DNA of 11,874 bases from VFMC01 sp039796935 (GTDB lineage: Bacteria; Actinomycetota; Acidimicrobiia; Acidimicrobiales; Ilumatobacteraceae), in contig JBDKIV010000270.1 in the NCBI GenBank assembly GCA_039796935.1, positions 1 through 11,874 on the forward strand, in the 5' to 3' direction. The notes beneath the pieces were generated by a model. The model worked only from the letters and a program-made list of their open reading frames with translations. It was not told the DNA's origin and made no database searches. Numbering within the stretch: the stretch's first letter is position 1; each line of letters begins with the position of its first letter. A program made the translations under genes and the position numbers. Positions 1-5,763 of this stretch are shown in pieces.

Positions 1-78
1 CGTCGGATCGACCCATGCCGCCGCCTCGCGGATGGCGCGTTCGAAACTCGATGCACGCAGGACTTCGTGCACGCGCAT
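1..78 (-). CDS. Unidentified protein, N-terminal 26 residues only
   Basis: An ATG at 78-76 opens a frame that runs off the left edge of the window without a stop and encodes 26 residues beginning MRVHEVLRASSFERAIREAA. The start is supported by a good ribosome binding site, GAGGAG on the minus strand (complement of 90-95), 11 nt upstream. It begins 2 nt after the stop of the preceding gene, so the two are very likely co-transcribed and perhaps translationally coupled. The segment is probably an amphipathic helix and has no signal peptide. I do not recognise the family. The rest of the gene lies outside the window, so no function is offered. Confidence 0.6.
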   Translation of the reverse strand, partial: MRVHEVLRASSFERAIREAAAWVDPT

Positions 79-80
79 CG

Positions 81-407
81 TCAGTCGATCTCCTCGAGCG
101 CCACACCGCGCAGCGCGTCGAACAGCGAGTAGGTGAAGAGTTGACCGTCGCCGCGAGAGCGGAACACGAGCACCGATTCGCCCAGCTCGAGCCGAGCGAG
201 CGCCGGCACGGGCGCCTCGCCGAGGTACCAGCCGACCCGGCCGCTCGGGATCTCACGGTAGGCGGCGTGCTCGACCAGCTCGGCCCTGGTGGCCCAGGTG
301 ATGCGCGACGGCAGATGGGCAGGCAGGGCGTCGTTGCGGGGACGGAACGCGATGACCGGTGCGAGGCCGGGTTCTGGTGCGGGGTGATGTGCAGCCGTGG
401 ATGACAC
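81..407 (-). CDS. Small uncharacterised protein, about 108 residues
   Basis: This reading frame has strongly G/C-biased third codon positions from about position 355 to its TGA stop at 83-81. That bias and a plausible alternation of hydrophobic and charged residues (for example GRVGWYLGEAPVPALARLEL) argue that it is coding. The start is uncertain. A GTG at 407 is the last usual start before the clearly coding part, but it lacks a separate Shine-Dalgarno. The frame is also open to a GTG at 500, where codon usage looks non-coding. The protein has no membrane segment, no signal peptide and no motif I recognise. It is rich in acidic residues and ends EEID. It lies downstream of the probable terminator after the P450 gene, so it likely has its own promoter, and it sits 2 nt before the partial gene at the left edge. 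I cannot assign a function. Confidence 0.62.
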   Translation of the reverse strand: MSSTAAHHPAPEPGLAPVIAFRPRNDALPAHLPSRITWATRAELVEHAAYREIPSGRVGWYLGEAPVPALARLELGESVLVFRSRGDGQLFTYSLFDALRGVALEEID

Positions 408-500
408 CTCGCCAGGATCGGCACATCGTCGGCGCTCGCCGCCCTGTCGCTGCGCCTTCCTCGCCTGGCGCGGTCGCGTCAGGATGCTCGACGGCTGCAC
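389..500. repeat. Inverted repeat, 10-bp arms, in the P450/hypothetical intergenic region
   Basis: The arms gtgcagccgt (389-398) and acggctgcac (491-500) are exact reverse complements separated by 92 nt. They flank the candidate GTG start of the small gene. This could be an operator pair or chance. Nothing else promoter-like is convincing in the 408-534 gap. Confidence 0.3.
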
Positions 501-502
501 GT

Positions 503-527
503 GGTGCCGGCCGACCGGGCCGGCACC
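503..527 (-). terminator. Hairpin after the P450 gene, probable terminator
   Basis: The sequence ggtgccggcc (503-512), loop gaccg, ggccggcacc (518-527) forms a perfect 10-bp GC-rich stem with a 5-nt loop. On the minus strand it begins 7 nt after the P450 TGA. No T-tract follows, as is common for actinobacterial intrinsic terminators. Position and stem quality suggest it ends the transcript of the oxygenase/CoA operon. Confidence 0.7.
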
Positions 528-534
528 GTCGGCT

Positions 535-1806
535 TCAGCGCGGCGGCGTCCAGGCGCACGGCAGCCGCTTGATGCCGTGGATGAAGGAGCTCTGCAGGTA
601 GGCGGGTTCGCCGATGATCGTCAGGTCGGGCACGCGACGCCGGATCTCGTCGAACACCACGCCGATCTCTCGACGGGCGAGGTTGGCGCCCAGGCAGAAG
701 TGCGGGCCACCTGCCCCGAAGCCGGTCTGCTGCGGGGTGGGGTCTCGGCGGACCTCGAACGCATAGGGGTCGGCCCACTTGGTCTCGTCCCGATTGGCCG
801 ATGCGTACCAGAGCACGACCTTCTGGCCGGCCTCGATCTTCACACCCGAGAGCTCGGTGTCTTCGGTGGCGGTGCGGCGGAAGTGGATGACCGGCGTGGC
901 GACACGGACGATCTCTTCCACGGCCGTCCTGGTCGTGCCGTCGAAGTCGTTCCACCAGATCTGGCGCTGGTCGGGGTTGTCGGTGAGCAGCTTCATGCCC
1001 CAGCTGATCGCGTTGCGGGTCGTCTCGTTGCCCGCGACGACGAGCAGGATGAAGAACGAGGCGAACTCTTGCGGGCTGAGCCGCTCGCCGTCGACCACTG
1101 CGTTCATCATGACGCTGGTGATGTCGTCGGTCGGGTTGTCGAGGCGGCTCTGGCCCAGTTCGGTGGCGTACTGGCCCATGCCGATCAGGGCACCCATCAG
1201 TCCGTCCATCGTGGTGACGTACTCGGGGTCACCGACACCGAGGATCATGTTGGTCCACTGGAAGATCTGCGGCTCGTCCGATGCGGGGATGCCCATCATC
1301 TCGCAGATGATCTGCAGCGGGACCGGCGCCGCCACTTCGCTGACGAAGTCGCACTCACCGTTGGGGAACTCCTCGAGCAGACGATCGATCGCAGCCTTGG
1401 CCTTCACCCGTACGTACTCTTCGACCTTGGCGACCTCTTTGGGGGTGAAGCCGCGCGACACGATCGACCGGAGCCGGAAGTGCTTGGGGTCGTCCATGTT
1501 GATCATCGAGCCGAGCGTCTCGAGCATGAACTCGGGCAGGTCGCCGATGTTGGACCCCTTGCCCGAGCAGAACAGTTGCGGGTTGCGGCTCGCGTGCCAG
1601 ACGTCGTCGTAGCGGGTGAGGGCGAAGTAGCCCGGCCCTTGCTCGAAGGCATTGTCGAGCGGGACGGGCTCGGCGAAGAATCGGATCGGGTCTTCGGTGC
1701 GCAGCGTCCGGAAGGCCGCCTCGCGGTAGTCCTGTGGCGCCTGCCAGAACTCGGCTGACGACAGGTCGATCTCGGACAGCGGGACGTACAGATCAGGTGC
1801 GGGCAT
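535..1806 (-). CDS. Cytochrome P450, CYP124/125-like
   Basis: This 423-residue protein is a complete soluble bacterial class I P450. The I-helix oxygen-activation motif AGNETT is at residues 258-263. The K-helix ExxR is E298/R301. The heme-binding loop is GFGAGGPHFCLGANLAR, with axial ligand Cys371. The spacing from Phe363 to Cys371 is one residue longer than the common FGxGxHxC form and matches the CYP124/CYP125 group of mycobacteria, as I recall their sequences. Segments such as NETTRNAISWGM and ATPV-HFRRTA also resemble CYP125. Those families oxidise terminal methyl groups of sterol side chains or branched lipids using ferredoxin and its reductase. The substrate here is an inference and no ferredoxin gene is in the window. 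The ATG lies 9 nt after the kynureninase stop with no clear Shine-Dalgarno, which suggests translational coupling. A hairpin terminator follows. Confidence 0.96.
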   Translation of the reverse strand: MPAPDLYVPLSEIDLSSAEFWQAPQDYREAAFRTLRTEDPIRFFAEPVPLDNAFEQGPGYFALTRYDDVWHASRNPQLFCSGKGSNIGDLPEFMLETLGSMINMDDPKHFRLRSIVSRGFTPKEVAKVEEYVRVKAKAAIDRLLEEFPNGECDFVSEVAAPVPLQIICEMMGIPASDEPQIFQWTNMILGVGDPEYVTTMDGLMGALIGMGQYATELGQSRLDNPTDDITSVMMNAVVDGERLSPQEFASFFILLVVAGNETTRNAISWGMKLLTDNPDQRQIWWNDFDGTTRTAVEEIVRVATPVIHFRRTATEDTELSGVKIEAGQKVVLWYASANRDETKWADPYAFEVRRDPTPQQTGFGAGGPHFCLGANLARREIGVVFDEIRRRVPDLTIIGEPAYLQSSFIHGIKRLPCAWTPPR

Positions 1807-1824
1807 GGTGGCAGGCTAGCCACC
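1807..1824 (-). promoter_or_regulatory. Hairpin over the kynU stop, abutting the P450 start codon
   Basis: The arms ggtggc (1807-1812) and gccacc (1819-1824) are perfect complements with a 6-nt spacer that contains the kynU TAG. In the mRNA the 3' arm ends directly against the P450 ATG, in the place where a Shine-Dalgarno would be. Ribosomes finishing kynU would melt it, so it may enforce coupled translation. No experiment is implied. Confidence 0.35.
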
Positions 1825-2970
1825 GACGAGTTCCGCGAGCGCTCCGAGCCCGTCGTACACGTCGACGAACGAGGTGCCGAGCGGTGCCAGGCCCAGCCGG
1901 ACGATGTCGGGCTCACGGAAGTCGGGCACGACGTTGCGCTGCGTCAGGGCCGCCACGAGCCTGCGTGCATCGGGGTGGACGACCGACACGTGCCCGCCGC
2001 GCCGCGTCGGTTCGCGCGGGGTGCACGTGTCGAGCCCGTACTGGTCGCAGAGCTCGATGGCGAAACCGGTGAGGGCCGAGGCCTTGTGCGCGATGGCATC
2101 GATGCCTGCTTCGGCGGTGAGCGAGATGCCGGCGCGTGCGCTGGTGAGCGCGAGGATCGACGGTGTCCCGATCAGCAACCGGCCGATGTCGGGTCGGGGC
2201 TGGTACCGGGGCCCCATCGCGAACTGGTCGTGCTGACCGAACCATCCCCAGATCGGCTGGCGGACCTGCCCCACCAGTTCGCTCGCGACGTAGCTGAAAC
2301 CGGGCGACCCCGGCCCCCCGTTGAGGAACTTGTAGGTGCAGCCGACGGCCAACTGCACCCCGGCTCGGCGAAGGTCGACCTTCAGGACGCCGGCGGCATG
2401 CGACAGGTCCCACACGACGAGCGCACCGGCGGCATGGATCCGGGCCGTCTCGGCGGCGAGGTCGACCGCTTCGGCCGTCCGGTAGTCGACCGCCGAGCGG
2501 ACGACGACGGCGACGTCGTCGAGGCGATCGGTCGTCGATCGGACGCGCCGCCCCGTTGCCTCGGCGACGCCGTCGACCACGTACCGATCGCTCGGGAAGT
2601 CACCCGTGTCGACGGCGAGGACGGACCGGTCGGGTCGCAGCGCGCAGGCTGCATGGACGAGTTGGTAGAGGTTGACCGAGGTCGAGTCGTGCACGACGAC
2701 CTCGCCCGGCAGCGCCCCGATCACCGGCGCCAGTTCGTCGCCGACACGCTGCGGCAGCTCGACCCAGTGCTCCCACGACCGGATGAGGTCGGCCGCCCAC
2801 TCCTGCTCGATGACGGCTCGCATCCGCTCGATGGTCCGCCGCGGCGCTCGACCGAGCGAGTTCCCGTCGAGGTACACGAGCGTCGGGTCCCCGACGACGA
2901 ACTCGTCGCGCCACCGTGCGAGCGGGTCACTGGCGTCGAGCGCCTCGGCATCGGCACGGGTGAGGGACAT
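1816..2970 (-). CDS. kynU: Kynureninase
   Basis: This fold-type I PLP enzyme hydrolyses L-kynurenine to anthranilate and alanine (or 3-hydroxykynurenine to 3-hydroxyanthranilate). The motifs are those of the family. Numbered from the ATG used here, they are YLDGNSLG near residue 33, DSTSVN near 95, TGDFPSDRY near 122, DLSHAAG near 188 with the PLP-contacting Asp, and CTYKFLNGGPGSPGF near 211 with Schiff-base Lys214. GTPSILAL lies near 268. Length (384 residues) is normal, slightly shorter than typical bacterial KynU. I chose the ATG at 2970 because a GGCAGG lies 10 nt upstream; a GTG at 2976 would add two residues. It follows the CoA-transferase gene by about 53 bp and precedes the P450 by 9 bp. 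No tryptophan dioxygenase, formamidase or 3-hydroxyanthranilate dioxygenase gene is present nearby, so its substrate in this operon is open. Confidence 0.96.
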   Translation of the reverse strand: MSLTRADAEALDASDPLARWRDEFVVGDPTLVYLDGNSLGRAPRRTIERMRAVIEQEWAADLIRSWEHWVELPQRVGDELAPVIGALPGEVVVHDSTSVNLYQLVHAACALRPDRSVLAVDTGDFPSDRYVVDGVAEATGRRVRSTTDRLDDVAVVVRSAVDYRTAEAVDLAAETARIHAAGALVVWDLSHAAGVLKVDLRRAGVQLAVGCTYKFLNGGPGSPGFSYVASELVGQVRQPIWGWFGQHDQFAMGPRYQPRPDIGRLLIGTPSILALTSARAGISLTAEAGIDAIAHKASALTGFAIELCDQYGLDTCTPREPTRRGGHVSVVHPDARRLVAALTQRNVVPDFREPDIVRLGLAPLGTSFVDVYDGLGALAELVGG

Positions 2971-2983
2971 GGGCACTCAGCCT

Positions 2984-3007
2984 GCCACCGTCACCGGTGC
3001 CGGTGGC
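2984..3007 (-). terminator. Weak hairpin between the CoA-transferase gene and kynU
   Basis: The arms gccaccg (2984-2990) and cggtggc (3001-3007) form a 7-bp stem. The 10-nt loop itself contains the palindrome caccggtg. It starts 16 nt after the CoA-transferase stop in the largest gap of the operon. It could be a partial terminator, an mRNA processing or stability element, or chance. No T-tract is present. Confidence 0.3.
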
Positions 3008-3023
3008 GACATCGAGCGCTGTC

Positions 3024-4250
3024 TCAGACCGGGCGGCGAGAGACGAACACGCCCGACTCGTCCAACCGTGACAGCTCGTCGGTCGACAGACCGAGCAGCT
3101 CGCCGAACACCTCGTGGTTGTCCTCGCCGCGGTACCTCGGGTGGCCGCGCACCCCCACGTCGGCCGAGGCGAACCGCCATGGCGCGTTCGGGACCCGGAT
3201 GGTGCCGCCGCCTCGGTCGTCGACCTCGGTGACGACCTGGCGATGCGCCGCCCAGTCGGTGTCGCACACCTCGCGCACCGAACGGATGACACCCATCGCC
3301 AGCCCGTTCGCTGCGAGCGCCGCTTCGAGTTGGTCGACGTCCGGCTGGCTCGCAGCCCACGAGCGCACGATCTCGAGCAGTTCACCGAAGTGGGAACGTC
3401 GCGCGGCGACGTCGACGAACCGAGGATCGTCGACGAGGTCGGTCCGCCCCGCCGCCGCCATGTACAGCTCGAACGCGCCGCGTTCGGCGAGGTTGCCCGA
3501 GACCACCACCGAGCGACCGTCGCCTGCGGTGAGCACCGGGTAGTCGCCCGGCCCGAAGCTACGGATCGTCGAGTCGGCCACCGGTTCGTCCCACAGCGAG
3601 TCGTAGGTGTGCTCGTTCACGTACAGCATCGTCTGCGCCATCGAGACATCGATGTGGTCACCGGCACCGGTTCGCTCGCGGGCGTACAGCGCGGCGACGA
3701 TCGCCGTGGCGGTCTCCATGGCGGTGTAGACGTCTGCGTGGCTGAGCGGGTCGTTGGCGTACGCGCCTCCTCGGGCGTCCCCCTGGATCTTCGTGACGCC
3801 CGACTCTGCGCCGATCACGGGCGCGTAGGCACGACGGTGCACCCATGGCCCGGTCTGGCCGTAGCCGCTGATCGAGGCATACACGATCGTCGGGTTCCGG
3901 GCCGCCACGGCGTCGTAGCCGATCCCCATTCGTGCGGCGACGCCCGGCCGGAAGTTCTCGATCAGCACGTCGCAGTGGGCCGCCAGCCCGAGGAGCAACT
4001 CGACGGCCTCGGGGTGGCGCAGGTCGAGGCTCACGTTGCGCTTGCCGACGTTCTGCTGCACGAAGTACCCGGCGAGGCTGTTGACACGCGGCCACGCGAA
4101 TCGGGTGAGGTCACCGTCGGGTGGTTCGACCTTGATCACGTCGGCGCCGAGATCACACAGCATGCGGGTGCAGTGCGGCCCGCTGAGGACGCGGGTCAGG
4201 TCGAGGACGCGAACTCCTGCGAGCGGCCCGGGACGTGACCCGTCGCTCAT
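3024..4250 (-). CDS. Class III CoA-transferase, CaiB/BaiF family
   Basis: This 408-residue protein has the hallmarks of the formyl-CoA transferase/CaiB/alpha-methylacyl-CoA racemase family. These are the N-terminal LAGVRVLDLTRVLSGP block (residues 10-25), LGADVIKVEPPDGD (34-47), the LIENFRPGVAARMGIGY block (96-112), ASISGYGQTGP (125-135), and a conserved Asp in HADVYTAMETATAI (Asp173). Asp173 aligns by position with the catalytic Asp that carries the acyl-anhydride in formyl-CoA transferase. The family moves CoA between carboxylic acids or epimerises 2-methylacyl-CoAs; which applies here cannot be read from the sequence. Length is standard. Its ATG overlaps the stop of the upstream monooxygenase gene in an ATGA (4247-4250), so the two are translationally coupled. 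In this operon it most plausibly activates or swaps CoA onto an acid produced by the oxygenases. Confidence 0.95.
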   Translation of the reverse strand: MSDGSRPGPLAGVRVLDLTRVLSGPHCTRMLCDLGADVIKVEPPDGDLTRFAWPRVNSLAGYFVQQNVGKRNVSLDLRHPEAVELLLGLAAHCDVLIENFRPGVAARMGIGYDAVAARNPTIVYASISGYGQTGPWVHRRAYAPVIGAESGVTKIQGDARGGAYANDPLSHADVYTAMETATAIVAALYARERTGAGDHIDVSMAQTMLYVNEHTYDSLWDEPVADSTIRSFGPGDYPVLTAGDGRSVVVSGNLAERGAFELYMAAAGRTDLVDDPRFVDVAARRSHFGELLEIVRSWAASQPDVDQLEAALAANGLAMGVIRSVREVCDTDWAAHRQVVTEVDDRGGGTIRVPNAPWRFASADVGVRGHPRYRGEDNHEVFGELLGLSTDELSRLDESGVFVSRRPV

Positions 4251-5737
4251 CGACCTGCGCCGACTCGGGCGCGGGCGCGCGTGAACTGCATGACACCGTC
4301 GTCGACCGGCGACGACCGGAACATCTTCTTGTCGCGCCCGTAGTTCTGCGGGTTGATCCACGGCTCGCGGTCGCCCTGCTTGGGGAAGCGGTCCATCACG
4401 CGCTGCATGTAACCGGCCGAGAAGTTCTCGATCCACGCACGGGCGGGCATCGAGGCGTCCGAGGGGCGCAGTCTGGGGGTGCACTGCACGGTGTCGGTGG
4501 CGCGCATGTGATTGAGCAGGCGGCAGACGTACGCGCTGATCAGGTCGGCCCGCAGCGTCCACGAGGCGTTGATGTACCCGAACGACGAGGCCATGTTGGG
4601 CACGTCCGAATAGGCGAATCCCTTGTAGGTCCATGTGTCGGCGAAGTCGATCGGCGTGCCGTCGACCACGAAGTCCATCTCGCCGAGGGTCACCAGGTTG
4701 AGACCGGTGGCCGTGACGATGATGTCGGCCTCGATGGTGTCGCCCGACTCGAGTTGGATGCCGCGCTCGTCGAACGAGCGGATGCGGTCGGTGACGACCG
4801 AGGCCTTGCCGCGTCGGATCGCCTGGAAGAGGTCTCCGTTGGGGACGAGGCACAGTCGCTGGTCCCACGGGTCGTAGCTCGGCGTGAAGTGCCGATCGAC
4901 GTCGAAGTCGGGTCCGAGCTCTTTGCGGACACCGTCGAGCAGGACCTTGCGGACCTTGTCGGGATGCGTGCGCGTGCGGCGATAGATCATCTGCTGCATC
5001 GTGGTGTTCTTCCAACGCGTGACGGTGTACGCCAAGCGGTCGGGCAGGAGCGAGCGGAGGCGGTTGGCGAGCTTGTCGGTGTCGGGGCGTGCCACCACGT
5101 AGGTGGGCGATCGCTGCAGCATGGTGACGTGGGCGGCGCGCTCGGCCAGAGCGGGCACGAGGGTCATGGCCGTTGCACCCGAGCCGATCACCACCACTCG
5201 CTTGCCGGTCTCGTCGAGGTCGGCCGGCCAGTGCTGGGGGTGGACGACCTGGCCGGCGAAGCGCTCGCGCCCTTCGAACTCGGGCGTGTACCCCTCTCGA
5301 TACGAGTAGTAGCCCGAACACATGAACAGGAAGTTGCAGGTGATCGTGACGGCCTCGCCGGTCTCGGCGCGCTGTGCGTGGACGGTCCAGCGGGCATCGT
5401 CGCTCGACCATTCGGCTCTGCGCACGAGGTGGCCGAATCGGATGTGGCGATCGATGCCGTGCTCGGCGACGGTCTCGCGCAGGTACGCCATGATCGACGG
5501 GCCGTCGGCGATGGACTTCTCGGCCGTCCAGGGCTTGAAGCGGTACCCGAGCGTGTGCATGTCGCTGTCGGAGCGGACCCCGGGATACCGGAAGAGGTCC
5601 CACGTGCCGCCGATGTCGGCGCGCCCCTCGAGGATCACGTAGCTGCGGTCGCGGCATTCGGTCTGCAGGTGATAGGCGGCACCGATGCCCGAGATCCCGG
5701 CACCGACGATCACGACATCGACATGTTCTGCGCTCAT
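4247..5737 (-). CDS. Flavin monooxygenase, EthA/MymA-like Baeyer-Villiger type
   Basis: This 496-residue FAD/NADPH monooxygenase has the FAD-binding Rossmann motif GAGISG at residues 12-17, GGTWDLFRYPGVRSDSDM at 43-60, and the Baeyer-Villiger fingerprint FAGQVVHPQHWP at 160-171 (F160, G162, H166, W170). The NADPH-binding motif is GSGATA at 185-190, with an Ala where the last Gly often lies. Long stretches such as HIRFGHLVRRAEWS, WDQRLCLVPNGDLF and TATGLNL are close to what I recall of mycobacterial EthA. Such enzymes insert oxygen next to ketones or oxidise thioamides and sulfides, so a ketone substrate is likely. No EthR-type repressor is adjacent. The ATG follows the regulator stop by 18 bp and lacks a good Shine-Dalgarno. 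The stop overlaps the next start by 4 bp. It is the first gene of the catabolic block. Confidence 0.95.
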   Translation of the reverse strand: MSAEHVDVVIVGAGISGIGAAYHLQTECRDRSYVILEGRADIGGTWDLFRYPGVRSDSDMHTLGYRFKPWTAEKSIADGPSIMAYLRETVAEHGIDRHIRFGHLVRRAEWSSDDARWTVHAQRAETGEAVTITCNFLFMCSGYYSYREGYTPEFEGRERFAGQVVHPQHWPADLDETGKRVVVIGSGATAMTLVPALAERAAHVTMLQRSPTYVVARPDTDKLANRLRSLLPDRLAYTVTRWKNTTMQQMIYRRTRTHPDKVRKVLLDGVRKELGPDFDVDRHFTPSYDPWDQRLCLVPNGDLFQAIRRGKASVVTDRIRSFDERGIQLESGDTIEADIIVTATGLNLVTLGEMDFVVDGTPIDFADTWTYKGFAYSDVPNMASSFGYINASWTLRADLISAYVCRLLNHMRATDTVQCTPRLRPSDASMPARAWIENFSAGYMQRVMDRFPKQGDREPWINPQNYGRDKKMFRSSPVDDGVMQFTRARARVGAGR

Positions 5738-5763
5738 CCCGGCGACTGTAGGCGCTCATCCCG
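5730..5763 (-). repeat. 12-bp direct repeat at the junction of the pilus and oxygenase blocks
   Basis: The sequence gcgctcatcccg occurs at 5730-5741 and again at 5752-5763, a 22-bp period. On the minus strand each copy contains ATGAGCGC. The downstream copy carries the monooxygenase start. The upstream copy overlaps the regulator stop (ATGA at 5759-5756) but its ATG is in the wrong frame. This may be remains of a short duplication at what was once a 4-bp gene overlap, or a binding site with two-turn spacing. Confidence 0.5.

Noticed and set aside
1975..3543. 522-codon open frame on the plus strand across kynU and the CoA-transferase gene
   Set aside because: Antisense to two clearly recognised genes; composition is the Arg/Gly/Asp-rich pattern produced by a GC-rich complementary strand.
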